NCBI RefSeq assembly: GCF_030814995.1
Contig: NZ_JAUSVX010000001.1
Location: 1,302,001 to 1,366,000 of the forward strand
Length of the DNA: 64,000 nt
Direction of reading: 5' to 3'
DNA from: Labrys wisconsinensis
GTDB taxonomy: Bacteria; Pseudomonadota; Alphaproteobacteria; Rhizobiales; Labraceae
In this document: one piece after another, positions 1-10,652 of the stretch
Layout: each line of letters starts with the position of its first letter
Numbering within the stretch: position 1 is the first letter of the stretch
Notes under the pieces: model-generated
Databases searched by the model: none
The model's input: only the letters and a program-made list of their open reading frames with translations
Told to the model about the DNA's origin: nothing
Position numbers and translations under genes: made by a program

Positions 1-1562
<1,562 letters not shown>

Positions 1563-1566
1563 CGCC

Positions 1567-2130
1567 GTGCCGATCCGGGTTCTGCGTCCCGCCGACTACC
1601 GGTCGATGCCCTGGGCCAATGGCCGGGGCGTCACCGTCGAGCTCCGGCGCGAGGATGCCGATGGCCGCATGCTCTGGCGGCTGTCGCGGGCGGAGGTCAA
1701 TGAGGACGGACCCTTCTCCGCCCTGCCGGGCGTCGACCGCATCCTGACCTTGATCGAAGGCGATGGCTTCGACCTCGATCTCGGCGCCCATGGCGGCGTG
1801 CGCCCGGCCCTCATGCTGGAGCCGGTCGCCTTTTCCGGCGACTGGCCGGTCGCGGCCTGCCGGGTGCGCGGGCCTTCGCGCGACCTCAACCTGATGGTCG
1901 ACCGTGCACGGGCGCGCGGGACAATGACCATCCATCGCGGTCCGTTCGAGATCGCGTCGACCGACCGCATGGCGCTGCTGGCCCTGCAGGGCCGCTGGCG
2001 GCTGGAGGCGGGCGTCGGGGATGCGCTGCTCGGCGAGGGCGAGCTCGGCGTCTTGTCGGACCATCCTGGAGAGCGGGTGCGAGCCGCCGGCGCCGGCATC
2101 CTCGCCGTCGCCGCGGTCACGCTGCGCTGA
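1567..2130 (+). CDS. HutD family protein
   Basis: A 187-residue member of the HutD/Ves cupin family. HutD proteins accompany histidine-utilisation genes and are thought to modulate the pathway, perhaps by sensing urocanate or formylglutamate; no enzymatic role is established. The N-terminal signature PWANGRGVTVEL and a block reading WRLSRAEVNEDGPFS, followed by LPGVDRILTLIEG, are typical of the family. The start is a GTG only 4 bases after the hutU stop, which suggests translational coupling. Its 3' end overlaps the convergent regulator gene by 14 bases. Confidence 0.88.
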   Translation: MPIRVLRPADYRSMPWANGRGVTVELRREDADGRMLWRLSRAEVNEDGPFSALPGVDRILTLIEGDGFDLDLGAHGGVRPALMLEPVAFSGDWPVAACRVRGPSRDLNLMVDRARARGTMTIHRGPFEIASTDRMALLALQGRWRLEAGVGDALLGEGELGVLSDHPGERVRAAGAGILAVAAVTLR

Positions 2131-2971
2131 CGGCGGCCCGCAGCCCTTCCAGGTGGTGCGTCACCTCGTGCGGCTGCACCGCGCTGGTGCGGATGATGTC
2201 GTCGAAGCGGCGGGCGAACATGCGGATGTGCTCGCTGGCGTTCAGCACCATGTAGCTGGGGCCGAGATAGACCGCGACGCGGCTCTGGCCGAACACGGTG
2301 AAGGGCGCCGAATAGGTCTGCCGGAGGTCGTAGAGGAACAGGCGAAAGGCGGGGTAGAAGCCGTCGACGAAGCCGATCGTCTCGGCAAGCTGCTCCCGGC
2401 GCTCCTCGGCGCCGATGCCGGCCCAGGCGCCCTGGCCGTGGGCGAACGCCTCGAGCGCCTGCAATGCCACGCAGGCCTCGATCTCGGTGCCCTGGTCGAG
2501 GGCATCGCGGATCTGCTGCCGCCGCGCCGCGAGATCGGGATAGGGATCGGCCTCGAGCGCCACCGCATATTCGAAGCGCATCACCGCATCGGTCTTCATG
2601 AAGTCGGGGAAGCTCACCGGCACGGTGCGCAGCTTGCGGCCGTCCGCGTCAGTCAGCCAGCGCAGGAAGCGGTGGTCGAAGGGAGCATGGGCCTGCGTCT
2701 CGATGGTCAGCGCCGTCTCCACCAGCGGGGCGCCGACCTCCTCGCGCTGGCTGAGGCCGAGCAGCCAGTCCATCGAGACGCGGCAATGGGTGGCGATCGC
2801 CATCAGGGTCTCGGCCCGCGGCAGCCGGTCGTTGGCCGGCGAGACCAGCTGCGACAGGGTCGAACGGTCGACGCCGACATGGCGCGAGAAGGCGGCATGG
2901 TTGAGGCCGGTGCGACCGATCACCTGCTCCAGCCGGTCCCGAAACCCCTGAGCCGTCGCCGCATGCGCCAT
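2117..2971 (-). CDS. XRE-family transcriptional regulator
   Basis: A 284-residue predicted DNA-binding regulator. Residues about 8-70 form a Cro/CI-type helix-turn-helix (FRDRLEQVIGRTGLNHAAFSR, then VDRSTLSQLVS and AETLMAIATHCRVSMDWLLG). The remaining 210 residues match nothing I recognise and lack the HExxH metallopeptidase motif of IrrE-linked regulators; they probably bind a ligand. ATG at 2969-2971 is preferred; an in-frame GTG lies 9 bases upstream. The gene is divergent from a fatty-acid desaturase across an AT-rich 164-bp gap, so it may control that gene and itself. It converges on the HutD-family gene with a 14-base overlap. Confidence 0.8.
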   Translation of the reverse strand: MAHAATAQGFRDRLEQVIGRTGLNHAAFSRHVGVDRSTLSQLVSPANDRLPRAETLMAIATHCRVSMDWLLGLSQREEVGAPLVETALTIETQAHAPFDHRFLRWLTDADGRKLRTVPVSFPDFMKTDAVMRFEYAVALEADPYPDLAARRQQIRDALDQGTEIEACVALQALEAFAHGQGAWAGIGAEERREQLAETIGFVDGFYPAFRLFLYDLRQTYSAPFTVFGQSRVAVYLGPSYMVLNASEHIRMFARRFDDIIRTSAVQPHEVTHHLEGLRAAVSAA

Positions 2972-3135
2972 GGCTGTCACGCTTGTTGATGGGGCTTGCT
3001 GTTTATGAAAGTCAACAGAAGATATAATTCAAAACATACTGCAACAGAACGCTATAATAGTCAATCAAATGCTACAAGAGCATCCTTGCATCACTCCAGT
3101 GATTCGGTAGACTTTCGCCGACTCACGAGGATCCC
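2972..3135. promoter_or_regulatory. AT-rich divergent promoter region with near-direct repeats
   Basis: The gap between the XRE regulator and the desaturase is strikingly AT-rich against GC-rich surroundings. Two similar segments lie one behind the other: CAACAGAA at 3013-3020 followed by TATAAT at 3023-3028, and CAACAGAA at 3042-3049 followed by TATAAT at 3053-3058. The spacing is 29-30 bases, about three helical turns. Each TATAAT is a perfect -10 hexamer on the + strand. The repeats could be operators for the divergent regulator overlapping the desaturase promoter. This is inference from layout; no binding site for this regulator type is known to me. Confidence 0.5.
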
Positions 3136-4083
3136 ATGCACGGCGTACGCATTCCCCCCCGCAGGCGCACGGTCGAATGGCCGACGGTCGGGCTCGGCAT
3201 CGTCATCTATGCCGGCTGGGGTGGGCTGACCTATTTCCACGACGCCATCCCGCTCTGGCTGCTGATGCCGCTCGGGGGCTGGTTCGTTGCCTGGCACGCG
3301 TCCTTCCAGCACGAGGTCATCCATGGCCACCCCACGCGGAGCCGCGGGCTGAACCGGCTGATCGGCGGCTGGCCGCTGCTGCTGTGGCTGCCCTATGAGA
3401 GGTACCGCATCAGCCATCTCGTGCATCACCGCGACGAGCGCCTGACCGACCCGCTGGACGATCCGGAGTCCTATTACTGGATCCCGGAGGAGTGGGAGCG
3501 GCTCGGCTTCTGGCGCAAGCTGATCATCCGCGTCAACGCCACCTTCCTCGGCCGCGTCACCATCGGCCCCGCCTGGACCATCGGCCGCTTCCTGGCCGGC
3601 GAGATGGTGGCGATGCTGCGCGGCGACCGCCTGGCGCGGCGCATCTGGACCTGGCACCTCGTCGAGGCCGCCGTGGTGCTGGCCTGGATCGTGCTGGTCT
3701 GCGGCATGCACCCGCTGATCTATTTCCTCGCCTTCGTCTATCCCGGCACCGCGCTGATGCTGGTGCGCTCCTTCGCCGAGCACCGGGCCGAGAGCGAGGT
3801 CGACGAACGCACGGCCATCGTCGAGAACGCCCCGCTGATGGGGCTGCTCTTCCTCTACAACAACCTGCATGCCGTCCATCACGAGAACCCGATGATCCCG
3901 TGGTACGAGATTCCGGCCTGGTACCGCGCCAACCGCGAGCGGCTGCTGCGCGAGAACGGCGGCCTGGTCTATGACGGCTATCTCGATGTGGCGCGGCGCT
4001 ATCTCCTGACGGCGCACGACACGCCGGTGCACCCGCACGGACGGGCGCCCGAGGCCGCTGCCGCGCCGCACCGCGCGGCTTGA
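3136..4083 (+). CDS. Membrane fatty-acid desaturase family protein
   Basis: A 315-residue di-iron membrane oxygenase of the fatty-acid desaturase superfamily. The three histidine boxes are intact: HEVIHGH at residues 59-65, HLVHH at 94-98 and HAVHH at about 245-249. They lie between hydrophobic stretches at about 18-52, 76-86 and 175-210. Such enzymes introduce double bonds or hydroxyl groups into acyl chains or carotenoids in the inner membrane; the substrate cannot be read from sequence. The start has GAGGA 5 bases upstream. It stands alone on the + strand, divergent from the XRE regulator that probably controls it. Confidence 0.88.
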   Translation: MHGVRIPPRRRTVEWPTVGLGIVIYAGWGGLTYFHDAIPLWLLMPLGGWFVAWHASFQHEVIHGHPTRSRGLNRLIGGWPLLLWLPYERYRISHLVHHRDERLTDPLDDPESYYWIPEEWERLGFWRKLIIRVNATFLGRVTIGPAWTIGRFLAGEMVAMLRGDRLARRIWTWHLVEAAVVLAWIVLVCGMHPLIYFLAFVYPGTALMLVRSFAEHRAESEVDERTAIVENAPLMGLLFLYNNLHAVHHENPMIPWYEIPAWYRANRERLLRENGGLVYDGYLDVARRYLLTAHDTPVHPHGRAPEAAAAPHRAA

Positions 4084-4126
4084 CGCCGTCAGCGTTCAGG
4101 GCCGGGAGCAGCGCTCCGGCCGCAGC

Positions 4127-4795
4127 CTATCGCGACATGCGGATGATCGCGCCCGAGGTGGTGGCGGCGCCCTCATAGGTGCCGTCCCCCTTCGGGAACA
4201 GCCGCACGGCGGTGCGTCCGCCCGATTCCAGCAGGACGATCTCCTGGCCGCGCTGCTGCCAGGCATTGACCTTGGCGAGCGAGCTCGCCTGGCAGCCCGA
4301 CGGCGAGGCCCGGTAGAGGTCGAGCAGCGTCTGCTGCGTCAGGGCGATGGCGCAGCTGCCGCGCGCCGCGTCCGAGATCTTCCAGGTGCCGACCATGGCG
4401 CGGGCCGAGGGCCGCGTCGGCGTGGGGGCCGGAGCGGGGGACGACGGCGCCCCGGCGGGCGGCGCCGCGGCGTCGGGCAGGGTCGCGACCTGCGAGCCGC
4501 CCGGTGGCGGCGAGCCGGGCAGCGGGGCTCCCGGTGCGTTCGGGTCGACCGAGCCGGTGACGGGCGGCAGGGCCTCGGAGGTGACCGGCGCGGTCGGCGC
4601 GGCAATGGCCGGCTCGGGCTCGATCGGCCGGGCGGCCGCGACCGGAGCCGGGCGGGATCCGAACAGGCCACCATCGAAGCGGCTGGTGGATTCGCAGCCG
4701 GCCAGCGCCAGCGCCGCCGGGACCAGCAGGCAGAGCGCGGCGCCCGGCCTGGGCCGCCGCGCTTGGCGAGAGCCCCCGGCGGGGCGTTGGGTCAT
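4127..4795 (-). CDS. Omp19/AprI-Inh family lipoprotein
   Basis: A 222-residue outer-membrane lipoprotein of the protease-inhibitor Inh/Omp19 family. The signal peptide ends in a lipobox, LALAGC, with the lipidated Cys at residue 34. A long Ala/Pro-rich linker (about 45-130) follows. The C-terminal inhibitor-like domain starts near AMVGTWKISDAARGSCAIAL and ends GAIIRMSR. Brucella Omp19 of this family inhibits host proteases; whether this free-standing homologue does so is unknown. The start at 4795 (MTQRPAGG) is chosen over an upstream in-frame GTG or ATG because it gives a normal-length signal peptide. It has no co-directional close neighbour. Confidence 0.85.
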   Translation of the reverse strand: MTQRPAGGSRQARRPRPGAALCLLVPAALALAGCESTSRFDGGLFGSRPAPVAAARPIEPEPAIAAPTAPVTSEALPPVTGSVDPNAPGAPLPGSPPPGGSQVATLPDAAAPPAGAPSSPAPAPTPTRPSARAMVGTWKISDAARGSCAIALTQQTLLDLYRASPSGCQASSLAKVNAWQQRGQEIVLLESGGRTAVRLFPKGDGTYEGAATTSGAIIRMSR

Positions 4796-5037
4796 CCCAG
4801 GCTGTGCAGCAACTCTCATGAGGTCGATCCGCCGCGATTCTCGTCGGCCATTCTAGGCATTCCCATCCGGTTGTCCCAGCCGGAATGTGCGGCAGCGCCG
4901 CCGGAAGCCCCGGAAATTCCTCTCCTTCGGCGGGCCATCGCAACACCGCAGGCGTCACGAGTTGAAAATGGTCAATGTTAACGCCGGGTTAAGACATGCC
5001 CTGCAAAATCCGCGCAGTCTTCGGAGAGTGACGCGTC

Positions 5038-5265
5038 ATGTCCGATAAGCTGCTTGCCGGTCTGATCCTGGCCCTGATGGCGGTGATCCTCCCGGCCTTC
5101 GCGGCCGTGCTGCCGCGGGACGTCCCGCCGCAGAAGCCGCTTCCCCAGCTCGCCGCCCTGCATCTCAGCGCGCCGCAGACCGTTGCCGCAGCGGCTTCGC
5201 CCCGCCTGTCTGATGACAGCGGGTCCGGCCTGCCGCCGGTGGAGATCACCGGTCCGCTGCGCTGA
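5038..5265 (+). CDS. Small hypothetical exported or membrane-anchored protein
   Basis: A 75-residue protein of unknown function. The N-terminus (LLAGLILALMAVILPAFAAV, about residues 5-24) is one hydrophobic helix that could be a signal anchor or signal peptide ending at AFAA. The rest is polar and proline-rich (QKPLPQL, ending PPVEITGPLR). GGAGAG lies about 8 bases upstream of the ATG, and third codon positions are strongly GC, so this looks like a real gene. It sits alone between the Omp19-like gene and sdhB, tail to tail with sdhB. Confidence 0.6.
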   Translation: MSDKLLAGLILALMAVILPAFAAVLPRDVPPQKPLPQLAALHLSAPQTVAAAASPRLSDDSGSGLPPVEITGPLR

Positions 5266-5277
5266 GGCGGCGGCGCG

Positions 5278-6060
5278 TCAGACCTGCCGCGCCACCATCA
5301 TCTTCTTGACCTCGGCGATCGCCTTGGCCGGGTTCAGTCCCTTCGGGCAGGTCTGCGCACAGTTCATGATGGTGTGGCAGCGATAGAGCCGGAACGGGTC
5401 TTCGAGATTGTCGAGGCGCTCGCCCGTGCCCTCGTCGCGCGAATCGATCAGCCAGCGATAGGCCTGCAGCAGCGCGGCCGGGCCGAGATAGCGGTCGCCG
5501 TTCCACCAGTAGCTCGGGCACGAGGTCGAGCAGCAGGCGCACAGGATGCATTCGTAGAGGCCGTCGAGCTTCTCGCGGTCTTCCCGCGACTGGCGCCATT
5601 CCTTCTCCGGCTTGGCCGTGTCGGTCTTCAGCCAGGGCTCGATCGAGGCGTGCTGGGCGTAGAAGCGCGTGAGGTCGGGCACCAGGTCCTTGACCACGGG
5701 CATATGCGGCAAGGGATAGATCTTGATCACGCCCTTGATGTCGTCGATCGCCTTGGTGCAGGCCAGCGTGTTGCCGCCGTCGATGTTCATGGCGCAGGAG
5801 CCGCAGATGCCCTCGCGGCAGGAGCGGCGCAGCGTCAGGGTCGGGTCGACCTTGTTCTTGATCCACAAGAGGGCGTCGAGCACCATCGGGCCGCAATCGT
5901 CGCGGTCGACGAAATAGGTGTCGACCCGCGGATTGGCGCCGCTGTCGGGGTCGTAGCGGTAGATGCGGAACTCCGTCACCCGCTTGGCGCCGGCCGGCTT
6001 GGGCCACGTCCTGCCGTCGTTGGAGATGCGGGAGTTCTTGGGGAGGGTGAGCTGGACCAT
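5278..6060 (-). CDS. sdhB: Succinate dehydrogenase iron-sulfur subunit
   Basis: The 260-residue SdhB carries electrons from the FAD of SdhA to ubiquinone through three iron-sulfur clusters in respiratory complex II (TCA cycle, inner membrane). The 2Fe-2S ligands are C81, C86 and C89 ([17 protein letters not shown]) plus C101. The motif [16 protein letters not shown] holds the 4Fe-4S ligands, and [17 protein letters not shown] the 3Fe-4S ligands. Length matches the family. It is the last gene of the operon; two non-sdh genes separate it from sdhA. It follows the DUF3052 gene by 9 bases. Confidence 0.98.
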   Translation of the reverse strand: MVQLTLPKNSRISNDGRTWPKPAGAKRVTEFRIYRYDPDSGANPRVDTYFVDRDDCGPMVLDALLWIKNKVDPTLTLRRSCREGICGSCAMNIDGGNTLACTKAIDDIKGVIKIYPLPHMPVVKDLVPDLTRFYAQHASIEPWLKTDTAKPEKEWRQSREDREKLDGLYECILCACCSTSCPSYWWNGDRYLGPAALLQAYRWLIDSRDEGTGERLDNLEDPFRLYRCHTIMNCAQTCPKGLNPAKAIAEVKKMMVARQV

Positions 6061-6069
6061 GATGCTCTC

Positions 6070-6510
6070 TCAGCGACGTTCCTTGCGGATCACGAGTTTC
6101 AGACCCGACCAGACCGCGTCGACGGCGGCGACCTTCACGTCGACGAGGTCGAGCGACAGGGCTGCGGCCCGCACCACGTCCTCGGTGACGTCGGTGGCGA
6201 GGCGGGCGGCCTTTTTCGGCCAGGATACCCAGATCATGCCGTCCCGGCGGATGGCGGCCTGGAGGCGGGGCAGCTCCGTCTCGATCTCGGCGCGGCGCGT
6301 GGTGAAGGCGTGGATGGCGTCGAAGCCGCCGGGTGCGGCCTCGACCGCGGCCCAGTCCAGCAGGCGCTCGACCCTGGCGAAGCCGGCCGCGTCGGCAAGA
6401 GCTTGCAGCGCCGGCGGCAGCGCGACGAACGCCACCGCCATGCCGGGCTTCAGGCCGAGCTTGTCGGGCAGGGGCTTGCCGGAATAGCCGGCCGGCGCGA
6501 GCGCGGTCAT
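6070..6510 (-). CDS. DUF3052 family protein
   Basis: A 146-residue cytoplasmic protein resembling the DUF3052 family, whose function is unknown. The N-terminus has the family pattern GYSGKPLPDKLGLKPGM. A central block reads GFDAIHAFTTRRAEIETELP, and IWVSWPKKAA lies near residue 97. The compact alternating fold hints at a methyltransferase-like or small-molecule-binding domain, but no catalytic residues can be assigned. It overlaps the preceding alpha/beta hydrolase stop by 4 bases (ATGA) and sits 9 bases before sdhB, so it is almost certainly co-transcribed with the succinate dehydrogenase genes. Confidence 0.72.
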   Translation of the reverse strand: MTALAPAGYSGKPLPDKLGLKPGMAVAFVALPPALQALADAAGFARVERLLDWAAVEAAPGGFDAIHAFTTRRAEIETELPRLQAAIRRDGMIWVSWPKKAARLATDVTEDVVRAAALSLDLVDVKVAAVDAVWSGLKLVIRKERR

Positions 6511-7334
6511 GGGCGCTGACCCAGGAAGCGCAGCAGCGCCGCCGTCAGGGCTTCCGGCGCGTCCTCCTGCACGAGATGGCCGGCCTTCGGCACGATGATC
6601 GGCCCGCCGAGGCCGAGGCGCGCCGCCAGGGCATGGCCCCGCTCCAGCGGGATCCAGGCGTCCTCGGCGCCCCAGAGGAGCTGCACCGGGCAGCGCAGGC
6701 GGCCGAGCAGCGGCTCGATCTCGTCGGTGAAGCGCTGGTCCATCTGCGCGATCTGGCGATAGAACGCCGCCTGGCCGACCTCGCCGAGCCAGGGCGCGGC
6801 ATAGCCCGTCGTCGCCTCGGTCGCCAGCGGCCGGTGCGCGGCACCCTGGACATAGGCCGGCAGGATGGCTTCGTGGATAGTCGCCGGCAGGCCGGCGAAG
6901 GCCGTCTCGTGGGCCCGCACATGCCGCACGAAGGGCGAGCCCCAGGGCGCGATCGCCACCGGATCGATCAGGGTGAGCGAGCGATACTCGGCCTGGTGCA
7001 GGAGATGGGCGCGCAGGCTGGTCGCGCCGCCGAAATCGTGCGCCACAACATCCGGTCGGGCGAGGGCCTGATCGGCGAGGAAGGCGGCGAACATCCGGCC
7101 CTGACGCGCGAGCGACACGTCCTGGCCCTCGCGCATCGCTGATTGGCCGTAGCCCGCGAGGTCGATGAGGACGATCTCGTGATCGACCTCGAACAGCGGC
7201 GCGATCCGCCGCCAGACGAACGAGGAGAACGGCGTGCCGTGCAGGAAGACCAAGGGCTGGCCGTGCCCCCGGCGGTCGAAGGCGATGGCCTCGCCCTCGT
7301 GCTCGAAGCGGTGGGGCAGCGTCAGCGACGACAT
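6507..7334 (-). CDS. Alpha/beta hydrolase, haloalkane-dehalogenase-like
   Basis: A 275-residue alpha/beta-fold hydrolase. The oxyanion motif LHGTPFSSFVW is at residues 31-41. The nucleophile elbow reads VAHDFGG, so the nucleophile is Asp100 rather than Ser, as in haloalkane or haloacetate dehalogenases and epoxide hydrolases. The C-terminal catalytic His is in KAGHLVQEDAPEA near residue 252. The substrate is unknown. It lies between sdhA (64 bases upstream) and the DUF3052 gene (4-base overlap), inside the succinate dehydrogenase transcription unit. Confidence 0.85.
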   Translation of the reverse strand: MSSLTLPHRFEHEGEAIAFDRRGHGQPLVFLHGTPFSSFVWRRIAPLFEVDHEIVLIDLAGYGQSAMREGQDVSLARQGRMFAAFLADQALARPDVVAHDFGGATSLRAHLLHQAEYRSLTLIDPVAIAPWGSPFVRHVRAHETAFAGLPATIHEAILPAYVQGAAHRPLATEATTGYAAPWLGEVGQAAFYRQIAQMDQRFTDEIEPLLGRLRCPVQLLWGAEDAWIPLERGHALAARLGLGGPIIVPKAGHLVQEDAPEALTAALLRFLGQRP

Positions 7335-7398
7335 GGCGCTCCCGCCGGCCTGCCGGTCGGAGGCCGCCCGATCGCTGCGGACCTCCCGCTCCGGCGCA

Positions 7399-9225
7399 TC
7401 AGTACACCCGCGCCTTCGGCTCGATATACTGCACGTCGTTGCTCATGGTGTAGGTGTGCACCGGCCGGTAGTCGATGGTCACCGCCTTGGCCTTGACGTC
7501 GGCCCAGGCCAGCGTGTGCTTCATCCACTCTTTGTCGTCGCGCTGCGGAAAATCCTCGCGCGCATGCGCGCCCCGGCTCTCCGTCCGGTTGACCGCGCCG
7601 TCCATGGTCACCACCGCCTGGGCGATCAGGTTGTCGAACTCCATCGTCTCGATCAGGTCGGTGTTCCAGATCAGCGAGCGGTCGGTGACGCGCACGTCGT
7701 CGGACCCCTTCCACACCGCGTGGATACGCTTCTGACCCTGCTCCAGCGTCTCGCCGGTGCGGTAGACGGCGCAGTCCTCCTGCATCACCCGCTGCATGGC
7801 GAGCCGGAGCTCGGCGGTCGGCGTGCCGCCCTGGGCGTGGCGCAGCCGGTCGAGGCGCGCCAGCGCCAGGTCGGCCGAGCCCTTCGGCAGCTCGGGCTGC
7901 TTCTCGCCCGCCGTCACCGTCTCGGCGCAGCGCAGGCCCGCCGCCCGGCCGAACACGACGAGATCGATCAGCGAGTTGGAGCCGAGGCGGTTGGCCCCGT
8001 GCACGGAGACGCAGGCCGCCTCCCCCAGCGCCATCAGGCCGGGCACGACCACGTCGGGATCGTTGCCCTTCTTGGTCAGCACCTCGCCGTGATAGTTGGT
8101 CGGGATGCCGCCCATGTTGTAGTGCACCGTCGGCAGCACCGGGATCGGCTCCTTGGTGACGTCGACGCCGGCGAAGATGCGGGCGCTCTCGGAGATGCCG
8201 GGCAGGCGCTCGTGCAGGATCTTCGGGTCGAGATGGTCGAGGTGCAGGAAGATGTGGTCCTTGTTCTTGCCCACGCCGCGGCCTTCGCGGATCTCCATGG
8301 TCATGGCGCGCGAGACCATGTCGCGCGGGGCGAGGTCCTTCACCGAGGGGGCGTAGCGCTCCATGAAGCGCTCGCCCTCCGAATTGGTGAGGTAGCCGCC
8401 TTCGCCGCGGGCGCCCTCGGTGATCAGGCAGCCGGCGCCGTAGATGCCGGTCGGGTGGAACTGCACGAATTCCATGTCCTGCAGCGGCAGGCCGGCGCGC
8501 AGCACCATGGCATTGCCGTCGCCGGTGCAGGTATGGGCCGAGGTCGCCGAGAAATAGGCGCGGCCATAGCCGCCGGTCGCCAGGATCGTGCGCTGCGCCC
8601 GGAAGCGGTGGATGGTGCCGTCGTCCATCTTCAGCGCCACCACGCCGCGGCAGCGCCCGTCCTCGTCCATGATCAGGTCGATGGCGAAATATTCGATGAA
8701 GAACTCGGCCGTGTGCTTGAGCGCCGCGCCGTAGAGCGTGTGCAGCATGGCGTGGCCGGTGCGGTCGGCGGCGGCGCAGGTGCGCAGGGCGATGCCCTTG
8801 CCGTAATTCGTGGTCATGCCGCCGAAGGGGCGCTGGTAGATGCGCCCGTCCTCGGTGCGCGAGAACGGCACGCCCCAGTGCTCCAGCTCGTAGACCGCGG
8901 CCGGGGCGCTGCGCACGAGATACTCGATGGCGTCCTGGTCGCCGAGCCAGTCGGAGCCCTTGACGGTGTCGTACATGTGGAAGCGCCAGTCGTCCTCGCT
9001 CATGTTGCCGAGCGAGGCGGCGATGCCGCCCTGGGCCGCCACGGTGTGCGAGCGGGTCGGGAACACCTTGGTGATGCAGGCGGTGCGCAGCCCGGCCTGC
9101 GAGCAGCCGACCACGGCGCGCAGGCCCGCGCCGCCGGCGCCGACGACGATGACGTCGTAGGTGTGGTCGGTGACCGGATAGGCCTGGCCGTTCGCTGCGG
9201 GGGCGTTGATCGATCCGTCGGCCAT
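7399..9225 (-). CDS. sdhA: Succinate dehydrogenase flavoprotein subunit
   Basis: The 608-residue SdhA oxidises succinate to fumarate with covalently bound FAD in complex II. The Rossmann FAD motif [12 protein letters not shown] is at about residues 27-38. The covalent-flavin His lies in [10 protein letters not shown] near residue 58. The substrate-site blocks [21 protein letters not shown] and [15 protein letters not shown] are present. Length is typical (590-610). It begins 2 bases after the sdhD stop, so the two are translationally coupled. Confidence 0.98.
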   Translation of the reverse strand: MADGSINAPAANGQAYPVTDHTYDVIVVGAGGAGLRAVVGCSQAGLRTACITKVFPTRSHTVAAQGGIAASLGNMSEDDWRFHMYDTVKGSDWLGDQDAIEYLVRSAPAAVYELEHWGVPFSRTEDGRIYQRPFGGMTTNYGKGIALRTCAAADRTGHAMLHTLYGAALKHTAEFFIEYFAIDLIMDEDGRCRGVVALKMDDGTIHRFRAQRTILATGGYGRAYFSATSAHTCTGDGNAMVLRAGLPLQDMEFVQFHPTGIYGAGCLITEGARGEGGYLTNSEGERFMERYAPSVKDLAPRDMVSRAMTMEIREGRGVGKNKDHIFLHLDHLDPKILHERLPGISESARIFAGVDVTKEPIPVLPTVHYNMGGIPTNYHGEVLTKKGNDPDVVVPGLMALGEAACVSVHGANRLGSNSLIDLVVFGRAAGLRCAETVTAGEKQPELPKGSADLALARLDRLRHAQGGTPTAELRLAMQRVMQEDCAVYRTGETLEQGQKRIHAVWKGSDDVRVTDRSLIWNTDLIETMEFDNLIAQAVVTMDGAVNRTESRGAHAREDFPQRDDKEWMKHTLAWADVKAKAVTIDYRPVHTYTMSNDVQYIEPKARVY

Positions 9226-9227
9226 CT

Positions 9228-9614
9228 CTAGACCCCGAAATTGAGTTTCAGCAGGGCATAGGCGCAGAGCACGCCGATGAGCACGCAGAAGAAGGCGTTC
9301 GCCATCACGGCGGCGAGCTTCAGCGTCTCGTCGGTGACGTAGTCCTCGATGATCACCTGCATGCCCAGACGCATATGGTATGCGCCGGCGCCGACGAAAA
9401 GCAGCAGCGGCAGGCCGAGCCAGGGCGAGCGCAGCCGCGCCAGCGCCGTGGCGGCGTCGGCGCGGGCGAGGCCGATCAGGGCCAGGACGAAGATGATGGT
9501 CAGCGGCACCAGGGCGACGCCCGTGAGGCGCTGGCGCCAGAAATGCTCGGTGCCGGACTTGGCGGAGCCGAGGCCCCGCACCTTGCCGAGCGGCGTCTTC
9601 ATGCTGGTGGTCAT
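9228..9614 (-). CDS. sdhD: Succinate dehydrogenase membrane anchor subunit
   Basis: A 128-residue inner-membrane anchor of complex II with three predicted helices (about 31-52, 64-86 and 100-124). The motif [16 protein letters not shown] carries the haem-ligand His and the Asp-Tyr pair typical of the SdhD quinone site. The N-terminus ([21 protein letters not shown]) matches alphaproteobacterial SdhD. It is 4 bases downstream of sdhC and 2 bases upstream of sdhA. Confidence 0.95.
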   Translation of the reverse strand: MTTSMKTPLGKVRGLGSAKSGTEHFWRQRLTGVALVPLTIIFVLALIGLARADAATALARLRSPWLGLPLLLFVGAGAYHMRLGMQVIIEDYVTDETLKLAAVMANAFFCVLIGVLCAYALLKLNFGV

Positions 9615-9618
9615 GGCG

Positions 9619-10050
9619 TCAGCCCGCGGTGAGGGAGATCGAGATGCCGACGATCCAGATCAGCACGGTGAGGGCCACCGAGCCGATCACGTTGGCATAG
9701 GCCCAGCGGTCGCGGATCACCGGCCCGAGACCGTAGCCGAGGTCCCAGACGAAGTGGCGGATGCCGCCGAGCATGTGATGCATCAGCGCCAGGGTGTAGC
9801 CGAACAGGATGAGCAGGCCGATCGGCGTGCCCGCGAACCATTGCGCCCAGGCGAAGCTCTCCGGCCCTGCCGCAGCGCACAACAGCCATGCCGCCAGCAG
9901 CACCGTGCCGACATAGAGCGCCCCGCCGGTGATGCGATGCAGGATCGACATCAGCATGGTGATCGGCCAGCGGTAGATCTGCATGTGCGGGGACAGCGGC
10001 CGGGCGGGGGCTCTGGGTTCGGCCATGGGAAGGCTCCAGTTTCGACCCAT
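9619..10050 (-). CDS. sdhC: Succinate dehydrogenase cytochrome b556 subunit
   Basis: A 143-residue cytochrome b556 subunit, first gene of the sdh operon. It has three transmembrane helices after a cytoplasmic stretch RPLSPHMQIYRWPITMLMSI. ILHRITG near residue 40 and the MHHMLGGIRHFVWD block, which supplies the haem-b His, are diagnostic. The start at 10050 is used; an internal ATG further in would lose conserved residues. The upstream 170 bases are shared with a divergent YkvA-like gene and should hold the operon promoter; no convincing -35/-10 pair could be fixed by eye. Confidence 0.95.
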   Translation of the reverse strand: MGRNWSLPMAEPRAPARPLSPHMQIYRWPITMLMSILHRITGGALYVGTVLLAAWLLCAAAGPESFAWAQWFAGTPIGLLILFGYTLALMHHMLGGIRHFVWDLGYGLGPVIRDRWAYANVIGSVALTVLIWIVGISISLTAG

Positions 10051-10220
10051 TCAAACGTATTGCGATGCACTATCGCTTCGCGCGCCCGGACGCAATGCGA
10101 GCGTGGCGGGTCGGCTCTGCATAGCAGGAGTGGAGACCGTTGCGGCCCCCGCACGCCGGCGCCTCTTGAATGTCGCGGCGCGGGGCCCATGTCCTGCGCT
10201 GGAAAGGAGCCGATCGCCCC

Positions 10221-10595
10221 ATGTCCGAGACGACGTCCGAGACCCTGTTCGGCGACGATGCCCGCACGCGGCGGCGCGAGCGCCGCCTGCATGCCCAGTT
10301 CCTGCCGAAGCTGCGGCGGGTGCTGGCGCGCGTCCCCTTCGCCGAGGATCTGCTGGCGGCCTATTACGCCGTGCTCGACCGGCGCACGCCCATGGCCGTC
10401 AGGGTGACGCTGATCGGCGCGCTGGCCTATTTCGTCATGCCCTTCGACGTCGTGCCGGACTTCATCCTCGGCCTCGGCTTCACCGACGATGCGGCCGTGC
10501 TCTACGCCGCGCTGCGCTCGGTCGCCGGGGCCATCGAGGAGCGCCACCGCGAGGCGGCGCGCCGCTGGCTGGACGAGGTCGCGGCCGAGGGCTGA
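10221..10595 (+). CDS. YkvA/DUF1232 family protein
   Basis: A 124-residue small protein with the DUF1232 (YkvA) pattern: RVTLIGALAYFVMPFDVVPD followed by ILGLGFTDDAAVL at about residues 58-90. These are small membrane-associated proteins of unknown function. ATG at 10221 is preferred over an upstream in-frame ATG at 10170 because GGAAAGGAG precedes it by about 11 bases and the extra residues are unlike the family. It is divergent from sdhC and followed after 57 bases by another small membrane-protein gene. Confidence 0.78.
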   Translation: MSETTSETLFGDDARTRRRERRLHAQFLPKLRRVLARVPFAEDLLAAYYAVLDRRTPMAVRVTLIGALAYFVMPFDVVPDFILGLGFTDDAAVLYAALRSVAGAIEERHREAARRWLDEVAAEG

Positions 10596-10652
10596 CGGCC
10601 TCGACGCCGGTGCCGCGCACGGATAGGACGTTGCTCCCCGGCGGAGGCGTCC

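Noticed and set aside
7234-9231. A 665-codon + strand frame opposite sdhA, and similar long frames opposite leuC, rhaD, modC and lysA
   Set aside because: All are antisense shadows of genes with clear catalytic motifs; none has its own start signal or recognisable domain.
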